From an uncultured Prevotella sp. (GTDB lineage Bacteria; Bacteroidota; Bacteroidia; Bacteroidales; Bacteroidaceae), in NCBI GenBank assembly GCA_934256705.1, contig CAKQPF010000001.1, positions 1 to 64,000 of the forward strand: DNA of 64,000 nucleotides, written 5' to 3'. A program made the position numbers and the translations under genes. The notes beneath the pieces were generated by a model, which saw only the letters and a list, made by a program, of their open reading frames with translations, was not told where the DNA came from and made no database searches. Of the stretch, positions 26,894 to 35,730 are shown in pieces. The first letter of the stretch is position 1. Every line of letters begins with the position of its first letter.

Positions 26894-28222
26894 TTACCAC
26901 TGCCAGTCCTCAAGACGGAAGGCAGATTCCACTTCTCTCTCGACGTTGTCATTGAGATTGCAGAAGAAGTCGATGCCTGTCTGCTCTTCAAGGTGGGCAA
27001 TGCTGCAGGTGTAAGTCTGGAGATCTGCAGTCGTAGGCTTTGCCGGGAGGTCCTCAGAGTGTGGCACGAGGAAGCCGATAGCCTTGAATTTGCCGTCCTT
27101 CTCCGCAAGGATTGCCATGTAATAGTATGCCGGCACCACGAGACCATTCTTTGACTTAGGATTTGTCTTGCCGTCAGCATCGGCAGTAGGATACAGTCCA
27201 TCGTTGGCTTTCTGCTTGCCGGTCCAGTCCTTCAGGAGCTTGTTGATGGTGCCGCCCTTGGCTACATATACCTTGTCATACACGCCGTTCTGAGTGCTTC
27301 TGCCCCATTTCTGGATGAGAGCCTCAAGCTTTGCCCAGTATTTCTGGTTGAAGGAGCCGATCTGAGGGGAGATATTGGAATAGAGGAATGTCTGGTCATT
27401 GGCCTCCTTGCAATATACGCGGTCCTCGGAAGCGCAGAGGTGACCCTTGTCGTAACCGTCACTCTTGTGGTCGTCCTCGATTACCTTGCCGAGTTCAACA
27501 GGAATGAGAGGGTCCCAACCCCATGCGTCGCCACGCTTCACGTTGTCCTGTGAGGTAGTGGAATCGAATGAGAAAGCCACCCAAGAGGAGTGTCTCATGG
27601 CAGCATTCCACTCTATGGCGAGGTTCATGATGTGCTGGTTGTCGTAGTCCACATAGTGTGCGGCGAGGAAGTTGGTAGTGTTCACGCGAGGCATCTCAAG
27701 CAGAGTGGCGGCAGGATTGTCGATGTCGCTGTTCGCATTCTTGTTTTCGTTAGGACGCTCCTGCGTGTCGTCCACCACAAGATACTCTATTCCGACGTTG
27801 TTGCCCTCGATATAAGCCACGCGGAACTTCATGAATCGGAACACATCCTTGTCGTAATATCTTGCCCAGTAGCACTTTCCGGTGATTATATCGGCATTGG
27901 TCTGCCATTCGGCAGCCGACTCCAGTTCCGGAAGCTTCATGTCATTGAGGCTCGCTGCGGAAGTGATGTTGAAATCGAAGTAAGCTCCTGCAAACTGCGG
28001 TGCGGCTCCTTCCTGCTTGCTGATGTAGAGAGGATGTGTGAACGGGTCTGGAATCAGGGTGTTATATCCATCCTGATAGCCTGTGAAACCTTTGAGGACG
28101 ATGGTCTTCGAGCCTTCTGCGGTGTTGGCGATATAGCCGTTTGGCTGGCTCTGGTCATCGTCACATGCGGTGAATGACAATGCTGTCACCGCCATTGCGA
28201 TGTATAAGAATAGTTTTTTCAT
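26894..28222 (-). CDS. Secreted DNA/RNA non-specific endonuclease (NUC family) lipoprotein
   Basis: 442 residues. Lipobox FTAC (Cys20), followed by acidic DDD as in surface lipoproteins. Residues about 40-160 form an uncharacterised beta domain. The C-terminal half (about 185-440) is a beta-beta-alpha-metal nuclease: GYDKGHL carries the catalytic His261 (DRGH in most members, here DKGH), and SNISPQ ... FNQKYW supplies the metal-binding Asn. It would cleave DNA and RNA at the cell surface. It shares the locus with a DUF5689 OB-fold lipoprotein and a TonB receptor, but a terminator and a long palindrome separate it from them. Confidence 0.88.
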   Translation of the reverse strand: MKKLFLYIAMAVTALSFTACDDDQSQPNGYIANTAEGSKTIVLKGFTGYQDGYNTLIPDPFTHPLYISKQEGAAPQFAGAYFDFNITSAASLNDMKLPELESAAEWQTNADIITGKCYWARYYDKDVFRFMKFRVAYIEGNNVGIEYLVVDDTQERPNENKNANSDIDNPAATLLEMPRVNTTNFLAAHYVDYDNQHIMNLAIEWNAAMRHSSWVAFSFDSTTSQDNVKRGDAWGWDPLIPVELGKVIEDDHKSDGYDKGHLCASEDRVYCKEANDQTFLYSNISPQIGSFNQKYWAKLEALIQKWGRSTQNGVYDKVYVAKGGTINKLLKDWTGKQKANDGLYPTADADGKTNPKSKNGLVVPAYYYMAILAEKDGKFKAIGFLVPHSEDLPAKPTTADLQTYTCSIAHLEEQTGIDFFCNLNDNVEREVESAFRLEDWQW

Positions 28223-28239
28223 GTTGTCTTTTATGGTTA

Positions 28240-28437
28240 AGTGACGGTGAAAAAATAAATTGATATGATTTGAGCCTCAGATTTTTGAGATGTTTTCTTC
28301 CCTCGAAGAGGGAGTATAGCGGGCTATATGACCGATGAGAGGGATGAAAACAGCCAAAAAGATGAGGTTGAAACCTTATATTGATTATGGTACATTTTTC
28401 ACTCAAATCGTACCAAGTTATTTTTTTACCGTCACTA
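28240..28437. repeat. Approximately 198-bp long imperfect palindrome (MITE-like)
   Basis: Outer arms GTGACGGTGAAAAAATAA and TTATTTTTTTACCGTCAC, continuing inward imperfectly to TGATTTGAG/CTCAAATC, TTTTTGAGATGTTTTC/GAAAACAGCCAAAAA and CCCTC/GAGGG. The element may be bounded by GTGACGG and CCGTCAC with TAA on both sides. It lies between the nuclease and DUF5689 genes. No other copy seen in the window. Confidence 0.65.
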
Positions 28438-28441
28438 AGAT

Positions 28442-28480
28442 AAAAAGACTGCCTGACAAACGGGGCGCTGTCAGGCAGTC
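28442..28480 (-). terminator. Intrinsic terminator behind the DUF5689 gene
   Basis: Perfect 12-bp stem GACTGCCTGACA/TGTCAGGCAGTC (28447-28458, 28469-28480) with a 10-nt loop and a run of five Ts on the minus strand, 12 nt behind the stop of the DUF5689 gene. Confidence 0.9.
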
Positions 28481-28491
28481 ATTATTTCAGT

Positions 28492-31101
28492 TTATTCTTC
28501 AGTCTGTTCGTAAACCTTGACTTTCTGTATTTCCCAAGACTGTGCGCTTATTTCCGTGCTCTTGTAGAGGAATGCGATAACCACCTTCTTGTTTCCGATC
28601 AGGGAAGCGAGAGAGATAGTGCCGCCGTCCACGAAGTTCCAGTCAGTACCAGTAGGCCACTGTGGGATCTCGAGCTCAGTCCATGTAGCTGTCTTCACGT
28701 CGCCGTTGTAGTCGATGGAAGCCATCACCTTCATTCTCTCCTTCATGAGCTGGAGAAGCTCTTCGTCGGTAGAGTAACCAGCCATCTTGTTGCAGGCATG
28801 ATAGAAGGTGAGTACAGGGTTCTTCGCCTTCTTGAAGTTGAATGCAGGCATCACGAGCCATGACTCTGACTTGAGAGTAGCACCGTTCTTGTAAGCAGAA
28901 GCCACCCAACCATAGTTGTTGTTCTTCCAGATGTATGTGAGATCGCCTGTAAGCTCGGTGTCCTGAGCCTTGAGACCGCCTTCGTCATTGATGAGTTCAT
29001 TGTCGAAGTAAGTGCTGATATTGGCGGAAATCTCGTCGCCTTCCTTGACGAATGTCGCTGTCTCGGTGACGAAGTTTGTAGCAGGAGACCATACGCCGTT
29101 GCTCAGGCTGAACTCCTTAGCCGCCATAGCGTCCTGTGACTTGGCATAAACCACCACTGCCTTTGACTCGTCCACGAGGTAAGGGAACTTCTTGGCGAGG
29201 TAGATAGGGAGTGCATTTGCAGGGTCGCCCACGGTGAGAGAGCCGAGCTCCTCATAGTCCTTAGGAGAGAGGACTGCCACTTCCACGTTGTCGTTGGTGT
29301 AAGCCTTCCACTCAGTGCCGTCGAATCTGTAGAGCGCAGTAGCGTTTGGCTTGATGGCAGCACCGGCACGGAAGGAGATCTTAGCCTTGGCTGGAGTAGC
29401 CTCAGCGACAGAAGTGATCATGGTGTTGAGGAACTTGCCGCTGCTCTGACCGAACGCATAGCCGGTCACTTTGACTGTCTTGCCGTTGAGATCAGGGTTT
29501 ACAGTGCCCGCAACAGGGAAGGAAATGCTGCCCTGGGCTGATGTGCCGTCGATGGCTATATTATAATATGTAGCACCCTTGTCGTTGGTGGTGATGCTGA
29601 GTTTGCCTGTGTAGGTAACGTAAGCATAGTAAGGAGCGGTAACGTAAGAGGTGAAATCCTCTGGAGTGAGTTCCTGTGCTACAGGCTGTGAAACATTCGC
29701 TGTGCGCTCAAGCTTGGTGACCTTAGGGGAATTGAACTGTATGAGACCGGAGTAGAGACTTGTCTTTCCATCTACGGAAACCACGTCGCCTACCTCTGCA
29801 TCATATCCATTGAAGTTGTAAACGAGCATCTTTCCTGTGCCGTCAGACATGATGAAGCCGCGTGCATACTTGGCCACCACGATGCCTTCTGCCTTATGTT
29901 CGCCGGCAGCAGCAGTGGCAATCTCGCCTACAGGAGCAGGCATTGCGCCGCCCTTCTCGCAGATTGAGGTCATCATGATGTTGGTATATTTGGTAGATGA
30001 ACCTGTAACACCGATGAGATAACCGGTGATGTCCACGTCCTTGCCGTTGAGATCAGGGTCAATGATGCCTGTCATAGGATATGTGATGCTGCCCTGACCG
30101 TTGAGACCTTCAATCTCCACGTTGTAGTAGTTGCCGGAAATCTTGAGCTTGCCAGACACCTTTGCATATTTCACTACAGGGCTATTCATCCAGCTGTTGA
30201 GAGCTGCAGCGTTCATTTCCTCAGCCTTTTGATACTTGAAGCTCTCGCTCTTGCCTGAGCGTGTGATGGTGGATGTGTTAGGATACTGGAGCAGACCGCC
30301 GTAAGAAGATGTGGTGCCGGTGACGATAACGGAATCGCCTACAGAGTAGTTTGGCATAGTACCAGGATAAACGAGTACGCTTCCGGTGCCGTCACTCACG
30401 AGGACACCTCTTGAATAAATGCCTACTACCTCAGCCTTGATGGTGGATTCCACGCCGGCGCCATTGGCGATGACTTCTGAAATCTTGGTGTAAGGGTTTG
30501 GTTCCTCAACGCTTCCGCCGCCGATGGATGGCTCCAGTTCAGAGTATGCATAGTTTACCACGCACATTGTGCCGCTGGCAGCGCCGCTCATGTTCTCCTT
30601 GAGAATGCCAGGAATGCGGGTGATGGTCTGCGGTGAGAGGAAACTTGCCTTCACCTTGTCGCCCCATACGCCTTCATAGTCGGTGCCTGAGAGCTGGTAT
30701 GAAGAGAGGTTGGAGAAGTCAGAGAGGTAAGATGCCGTCTCCTTGTATCTCTTGAAGGTGACAGTAAACTTTGACTTCTGGTCGGCATTAGGATACTTTG
30801 CCATGAGGTAAGCAGGGATGAAGTCCTCGGCAGGGATGTCATCAGTGAAGTAATACTGCTTGCCTACAGCCTTGAGCTTCTCGACAAAAGTCTGGTTTTC
30901 AGGGTCAAGTTCGAGAGCCTTGGCAATGTTTGTGGCATTTGAAGCGATGGAACTATAGTCACTGTTCTCAAGAGTCATGGTGAGATTCTTGACATCAGTG
31001 ATGTTAGCGTCCTGGTCTTCGAACTGCTTCATGTAGTCATCGTCACAGGCGGTGAGTACGGAAGCGATAGCCAGTGCTGAAAGAATTATCTTTTTGTTCA
31101 T
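28492..31101 (-). CDS. DUF5689 / two-OB-fold surface lipoprotein with choice-of-anchor-J-like C-domain
   Basis: 869 residues. Lipobox LTAC (Cys19) then DDD. Residues about 20-200 carry two helical/beta segments (the second with FIPAYLMAKYPNADQKSKF). Two related OB-fold repeats follow (about 208-400 and 400-575), each with the pattern GRGxxVSDGTGxxLVYxG, YxVGDxVxVxGxTSxYxGLxQ and a later xxDLNGKxVxVTGYxxG. The last 300 residues contain a beta-sandwich with LVMPAFNFKKAKNPVLTFYHA. OB folds of this type are found next to or fused with secreted nucleases, which fits nucleic-acid binding (inference). The gene is 115 bp behind the TonB receptor and closed by a terminator. Confidence 0.82.
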   Translation of the reverse strand: MNKKIILSALAIASVLTACDDDYMKQFEDQDANITDVKNLTMTLENSDYSSIASNATNIAKALELDPENQTFVEKLKAVGKQYYFTDDIPAEDFIPAYLMAKYPNADQKSKFTVTFKRYKETASYLSDFSNLSSYQLSGTDYEGVWGDKVKASFLSPQTITRIPGILKENMSGAASGTMCVVNYAYSELEPSIGGGSVEEPNPYTKISEVIANGAGVESTIKAEVVGIYSRGVLVSDGTGSVLVYPGTMPNYSVGDSVIVTGTTSSYGGLLQYPNTSTITRSGKSESFKYQKAEEMNAAALNSWMNSPVVKYAKVSGKLKISGNYYNVEIEGLNGQGSITYPMTGIIDPDLNGKDVDITGYLIGVTGSSTKYTNIMMTSICEKGGAMPAPVGEIATAAAGEHKAEGIVVAKYARGFIMSDGTGKMLVYNFNGYDAEVGDVVSVDGKTSLYSGLIQFNSPKVTKLERTANVSQPVAQELTPEDFTSYVTAPYYAYVTYTGKLSITTNDKGATYYNIAIDGTSAQGSISFPVAGTVNPDLNGKTVKVTGYAFGQSSGKFLNTMITSVAEATPAKAKISFRAGAAIKPNATALYRFDGTEWKAYTNDNVEVAVLSPKDYEELGSLTVGDPANALPIYLAKKFPYLVDESKAVVVYAKSQDAMAAKEFSLSNGVWSPATNFVTETATFVKEGDEISANISTYFDNELINDEGGLKAQDTELTGDLTYIWKNNNYGWVASAYKNGATLKSESWLVMPAFNFKKAKNPVLTFYHACNKMAGYSTDEELLQLMKERMKVMASIDYNGDVKTATWTELEIPQWPTGTDWNFVDGGTISLASLIGNKKVVIAFLYKSTEISAQSWEIQKVKVYEQTEE

Positions 31102-31216
31102 TGTATTATTTCGGTTATGGGTTAAGGGTTAATGTCTTCGTGCTTTGCCTTTGCCGGCATATTGGTGCGCGGCAGGGGGCTGAAGCCGTGAATGTCAGTG
31201 ACCTGTAACCTTGTAA

Positions 31217-33970
31217 TTAGAAGTTGACCTTAAGGCGAATGCTGTATGTTCTGCCGGTATGTATGAAGCAAGAGATATTGTCAGCAGTAGCCTCTGTAAG
31301 TGAAGCAGAAGAGAGGGTGTTAGGGTTCCATGCCTTCACGATGTAGTGATAGTTGAAGAGGTTGTTGACATTACCGCTGAGAGTAGCGTTGAGGTCACCA
31401 ATCTTGAATCGGTATGACGCGTTCATATCGAAGTGGCTTGCGGCAGGGATTTCCCAAGGAGCGAGCACATTGACAGACTTTCCGAGGGAGAGGTTGTTTC
31501 CTGAGAAAGAATAGTAAGCGAAGGCACGTCCGAGATAGGTCCAGTCGATGCCGGCCTTGAGGTACTTGGAGAACTTCACCTGTGCGCCGAGAGCGGCTGT
31601 GGTCTGTGCAGAACCTCCGACCTTGATGCCGTCGAGGTTGATGGTAGCCCACGCATGGTCTTCCGCCATCACTCCGCTTGCGATCTCGCCCTTTAATGTG
31701 AGAGGCTGGCCAGCGTCATTGTATGCGTAACCGGTGGCGTTGTTGTCCCACTCCCAGTTGCCTATTGAGAGCATACCGTTGAGTGAAAGCCATGTGAGAG
31801 GCTCTGACTTGAGTTCAAGTTCCACGCCCATGTGACGTGCACCCACGCCTGTCATGTTCATATAGTAGTCTGTTTCCAGTCCGGTCTCCTTGTTCGTGAT
31901 GGTTCCAGGCTTAGTCATTGCCTTGTCGCGCCAGAGAGTGTAATATACGTTGAGGTTGGCTGTAAGCCATGCGCTCTTGAATCCGTAGCCTGCTTCTGCA
32001 GAGTATATCTTCTCGTTCTTGGCATCCGGGTTTGTCACGTTGGATGTGGTGCTGGTCATGAATGCGCCGTAAGCGAACTTAGGAGCACGGCTGATGACGC
32101 CTACATTCACGAATACGTTGTGGTACTGGTTGATGTTGTAGTTGGCACCGCCCTTGACTGTGAAGCCCATATAGCTGACAGTCTTTGAGCGAGCGTGGTC
32201 CTTGTCATAGTACAAGCGTCCGTAACGCCAGTATGTGGTGTTGCTGAGCGAGCCTGACACGAATGCCGCAAGCTTGTTCTTGTTGTACTCTGCCTGGAAG
32301 AATGCTCCTTCCTGGATGACGTGAGAGTCGTAGTCACGGTACATGATGTCGCCTACTCCGAGCTTCTTATATACCCATGCCTGGTTGTTTGCATTGGCAT
32401 TGTTTGCCGGAAGCACGTCGCGGCGGTCAGGATCGAGGATATAGTCGCCTCCCATGAGGTCAACGATCTCGTTCTTGTGGGTGCCTTTGTAAGCACGGAA
32501 GTCGATACCGCCGTAGAAATCGATGTTGTCCGTGAGCTTGGTGGTATAGGTAGAGAGGAGTCCGTACCATGTATGGTAGTTGAGTGACTTTGTCATAGCA
32601 ACCTTTGAGCCGTACTCTCCTGCCGCATTGTTTGCCTTGATGGCAGCATAGTCGAATGTACCGTCAGCGTTGCGGTATGTCATGTTGAGCGCTCCATAGT
32701 TTGCACCTCTGAGTGTCTTGTAGCTTACGTCAGAGTAGTCAGCATCGTTTGCCTCGCCTGCATAGCCGTAACCACGTCCGATAGAGAGGTAAGCAGAGGT
32801 AGAGAGGTTTGACTTGCTGTTGATGAGCCACTGGTGGTTGAGGGAAATCTGTGGCTTGTGATATACGTTATAGTCCTCAGAGTACTGCTTGCCGTTGGCA
32901 TCCACACCGTAGGTAGCATTGTAGCGATAGTTCTTCACGCCGTATTTCTTCTCCACGAGTGACCAGTTTGCCAGTGTGAGAGCTGAGCTTGAAGAGCGCT
33001 GGAAATGCTTCTGAGGAGCACCGAAAGCGGTGAATGAGAGCTGGTGGGCGTCGTTGATGCGCTTTGCTATGTTCACGAAGTAGTTGTAACCTTCATAGTT
33101 CAGGCCCTGTGCATTGCCGTCTCCCTGCACTCTTGCGCCGAGAACGGTGAATGCCCATCCCTTCTTGCTCATGCCGGAAGACACGGTGAAGAGGGTCTTG
33201 CTCATGCCGTTGGAACCGATCTGGTAACTTGCAGCGCCACCACGCTTTGCCTCAAGGCCGTTGGTGATGATGTTGATGGTACCGCCTACTGATGGTGCAG
33301 AGACCTTGGAAGCACCGAGTCCGCGCTGTGTCTGCATGATACGTGTCACGTCTGAGAGTCCAGCCCAGTTGCTCCAGTAGAGGTTTCCGTTCTCCATGTC
33401 GTTCATAGGAACGCCATTGATCATGGTAGCCACGTTGGTGTTGTCGAAGCCACGCATATAGATTTCAGAGTCTCCGTAGCCGCCGCCCTGCTTGTTGGCA
33501 TGCACGCCAGGAGTGGATTTCAGCACTTCAGGGAACTCCTGCGTACCGAGTTTGTCCTCGATTACAGACACGCCTATCTGTGATACGGCTACAGGTGTCT
33601 TTCTCGCGATGGCCATAGAGGATGTCACTACGACGTCCTTGAGGTTCACGCTGTTCGGCTTCATGGAGATCTGTCCGAGGTTTACATTGCCGCTCTTGGC
33701 ATTGACCTTGACAGACTGGTCATCATATCCGATGTACTTCAGCGTGATGGCCTTACCTTTGGAAACCTTCAATGAGAAGTTTCCGTCCATGTCAGTTACT
33801 GTTCCAGCCTGAGTGCCTTCCTCGAACACAGAGGCGCCGATAAGAGGCTCCTGTGTCTCTGCGTCGATAATCTGTCCACGGACAACTGTCTGCGCCATCA
33901 GATTACCTGAGACGAAAAGCATAACCGCTGTAAGCAACGAGAGAATCAGATGCTTTTTCATACGATTCAT
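31217..33970 (-). CDS. TonB-dependent receptor of the putative nucleic-acid locus
   Basis: 917 residues. Signal peptide about 1-26 (NLMAQ; Met4 is an alternative start), carboxypeptidase-D-like regulatory domain (about 29-105), TonB-box-like DVVVTS near 113, plug domain (GVSVIEDKLGTQEFPEVLKS, YMRGFDNTNVATMINGVPMND) and a beta barrel ending YSIRLKVNF. It lacks a SusD partner; the adjacent DUF5689 lipoprotein may take that place. Transcribed divergently from a secreted EEP-family nuclease gene, with a -7 box at 34164-34171. Confidence 0.92.
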   Translation of the reverse strand: MNRMKKHLILSLLTAVMLFVSGNLMAQTVVRGQIIDAETQEPLIGASVFEEGTQAGTVTDMDGNFSLKVSKGKAITLKYIGYDDQSVKVNAKSGNVNLGQISMKPNSVNLKDVVVTSSMAIARKTPVAVSQIGVSVIEDKLGTQEFPEVLKSTPGVHANKQGGGYGDSEIYMRGFDNTNVATMINGVPMNDMENGNLYWSNWAGLSDVTRIMQTQRGLGASKVSAPSVGGTINIITNGLEAKRGGAASYQIGSNGMSKTLFTVSSGMSKKGWAFTVLGARVQGDGNAQGLNYEGYNYFVNIAKRINDAHQLSFTAFGAPQKHFQRSSSSALTLANWSLVEKKYGVKNYRYNATYGVDANGKQYSEDYNVYHKPQISLNHQWLINSKSNLSTSAYLSIGRGYGYAGEANDADYSDVSYKTLRGANYGALNMTYRNADGTFDYAAIKANNAAGEYGSKVAMTKSLNYHTWYGLLSTYTTKLTDNIDFYGGIDFRAYKGTHKNEIVDLMGGDYILDPDRRDVLPANNANANNQAWVYKKLGVGDIMYRDYDSHVIQEGAFFQAEYNKNKLAAFVSGSLSNTTYWRYGRLYYDKDHARSKTVSYMGFTVKGGANYNINQYHNVFVNVGVISRAPKFAYGAFMTSTTSNVTNPDAKNEKIYSAEAGYGFKSAWLTANLNVYYTLWRDKAMTKPGTITNKETGLETDYYMNMTGVGARHMGVELELKSEPLTWLSLNGMLSIGNWEWDNNATGYAYNDAGQPLTLKGEIASGVMAEDHAWATINLDGIKVGGSAQTTAALGAQVKFSKYLKAGIDWTYLGRAFAYYSFSGNNLSLGKSVNVLAPWEIPAASHFDMNASYRFKIGDLNATLSGNVNNLFNYHYIVKAWNPNTLSSASLTEATADNISCFIHTGRTYSIRLKVNF

Positions 33971-34163
33971 TTTTTTAAGATTAATGAGAGAATATAAATT
34001 AAAATTGTTTTATTTCCACCTTGAAGACCCGCAATCGGCCTGAGGTCTGCCGCTGGAGTCTGTCTATTTAGTATGCAATAGCCTGCATGATGTCATACAG
34101 AAACACTCGCTGGATTTACGGAATTCTACACGATGATTTTAAGGTCTATTGATTATTTCGGTG

Positions 34164-34171
34164 CAAATATA
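34164..34171 (-). promoter_or_regulatory. -7 box of the TonB-receptor operon
   Basis: TATATTTG then CAC on the minus strand, about 190 nt before the receptor start. No clear -33 TTTG is present, which may point to an activator. Confidence 0.6.
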
Positions 34172-34201
34172 GCAATTTTATTTTAAATAAAAGTTAAGAA
34201 A

Positions 34202-34234
34202 TTGCTATAATTTCATTAAATTTTTCTACATTTG
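34202..34234 (+). promoter_or_regulatory. Promoter of the secreted EEP-family nuclease gene
   Basis: TTG (34202-34204), 22 nt, TACATTTG (34227-34234) then CAC. The divergent receptor promoter begins only about 55 bp away, so one regulator could serve both sides. Confidence 0.65.
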
Positions 34235-34326
34235 CACTGAACTATGGGTTTTTTCCCCTTTTTATGGCAATTTCATACCATAACTTTTACAAAATCACAA
34301 TAAAAATCACATAATACCACAGAGTA

Positions 34327-35430
34327 ATGAAAAAACTGTTTCTTGCCCTAATGGCAGCGCTGCTCTCACTGCCCACCTCCGTCTTCATCTATGCGCAGAA
34401 CGTCATGCCAGGGCGCTTCGATGTCTATGGAATAGCATTCTACAATCAGGAGAACCTCTTCGACACCATACATGATGAGGGAAAGAACGACCACGACTTC
34501 CTGCCCGACGGATCCTATCACTGGGATTCCGGGAAATACACACATAAGCTACGCAACATGGCTTACGCTCTTTCACGCATCGGAATGCACGAACTGCCGG
34601 GCGGATGCGCCATCATCGGCCTCGCCGAAGTGGAGAACGACCGCGTGCTCAACGACCTCATCTCGCAACCGGAACTGGCTGAGCGCGGATACAAATACAT
34701 CCATGTGGAGGGTCCGGACAAGCGCGGCATCGACTGCGCAATGCTCTATCAGCCTACGCTCTTCAAGGTGGAGACAGTAAATCTCTATCCTTACGTGCAG
34801 GAACTGGAGAAGGATTCCGCATTCTTCACCAGAGGTTTCCTCACCGTCACCGGTCAACTGGCCGGCGAGCGCATCGCCGTCATAGTGTGCCACTGGCCAA
34901 GCCGCGGTGCGGATTCATTCTACCGTGAGAGCGGCGGCAGGCAGACACGCGCCATAAAGGACCGCCTGCTCAAGGAATATCCTGGCATAAAGGTGCTCGT
35001 CATGGGCGACATGAACGACGACCCGATGGACAAGTCGATGACGGAAGGTCTGGGAGCAAAGGGCGAGAAATGGGAAGTGGCTGAGAATGAGATGTACAAT
35101 CCATTCTACAACTACCTCGACCGCATCAATGCCGGCACGCTCATGTACCGTGGAAAGTGGAACCTCTTCGACCAGATAGTGGTCACTCCAAACCTGATTC
35201 CCGAGTCCCTGTCCTACGACAAGGCCACTAAGAAGGCGAAGGTCACCACTGATTACTCCACACTCAAGCTCGCTTATGCCCGCATAGGCTACCGTGATTA
35301 CCTCATCACGCAGAAAGGTCACTACAAAGGAGCGCCTCATCGTACCACAGGATCCGGCCGCCGCTGGCTCAACGGCTACTCCGACCATCTGCCTGTAGTC
35401 ACTTTCCTGGCGAAAGAAGCAAAGAGATAA
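34327..35430 (+). CDS. Secreted endonuclease/exonuclease/phosphatase-family protein
   Basis: 367 residues. Signal peptide about 1-24 (FIYAQ). EEP fold with the expected metal and catalytic motifs in order: YNQENLFD, GLAEVENDR, KRGIDCAMLY, VCHWPSRG, VMGDMNDDP and YSDHLPV. The family cuts phosphodiester bonds in DNA, RNA or phospholipid/inositol substrates; in this setting, beside a NUC nuclease and an OB-fold lipoprotein, extracellular DNA or RNA is the best guess. The region from about 245 to 300 (YNPFYNYLDRINAGTLMYRGKWNLFDQIV) is the usual product-site loop of bacterial secreted members. Confidence 0.9.
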   Translation: MKKLFLALMAALLSLPTSVFIYAQNVMPGRFDVYGIAFYNQENLFDTIHDEGKNDHDFLPDGSYHWDSGKYTHKLRNMAYALSRIGMHELPGGCAIIGLAEVENDRVLNDLISQPELAERGYKYIHVEGPDKRGIDCAMLYQPTLFKVETVNLYPYVQELEKDSAFFTRGFLTVTGQLAGERIAVIVCHWPSRGADSFYRESGGRQTRAIKDRLLKEYPGIKVLVMGDMNDDPMDKSMTEGLGAKGEKWEVAENEMYNPFYNYLDRINAGTLMYRGKWNLFDQIVVTPNLIPESLSYDKATKKAKVTTDYSTLKLAYARIGYRDYLITQKGHYKGAPHRTTGSGRRWLNGYSDHLPVVTFLAKEAKR

Positions 35431-35514
35431 GTCGCCCTCCCTCATTCCCTCCTTGGGAAGACCCCCTCTTATCCCCCTATAGGGGGAGGCTATATACGCT
35501 GTCCACTTACGTTT

Positions 35515-35545
35515 CCGCCACTGTGTCAGCCGCGTTACCGGCTGA
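35515..35545 (-). repeat. Family A hairpin repeat, copy 7
   Basis: On the minus strand arms TCAGCCG/CGGCTGA, loop GTAACG, tail CACAGTGGCGG. Both the outermost pair (T-A) and the next differ in a paired way from TTGCCCG/CGGGCAA copies. Confidence 0.85.
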
Positions 35546-35687
35546 TAAAAGGGAATAGGGAATAGAAGATAGGGAATAGGAGAATACCTCCATTCTCCTG
35601 CGATAGTCCCCCCAGCAAGGCACCACAACTGCGTCAGCGCGATTTTTCACTCTTCACTTTTCACTCTTCACTAAAGAAAAAGCCCCC

Positions 35688-35710
35688 GCGTCAGCCGCGT
35701 TACCGGCTGA
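35688..35710 (-). repeat. Family A hairpin repeat, copy 8 (tail shortened)
   Basis: Minus-strand arms TCAGCCG/CGGCTGA and loop GTAACG are intact but the tail is cut to CGCGGG. It ends 20 bp before the dusB start. Confidence 0.75.
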
Positions 35711-35730
35711 TAACATCCCACAACCAAAGC

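Larger units (their letters stand above)
35431..35730. repeat. Repeat-filled gap between the EEP nuclease and dusB
   Basis: Contains a family E C-rich hairpin (35457-35490: GACCCCCTCTTATCCCCC TATAGGGGGAGG), family A copies 7 and 8, an AGGGAATAG simple repeat (35548-35582) and a short TCTTCACTTTTCAC repeat (35650-35672). No gene seen. Confidence 0.7.
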
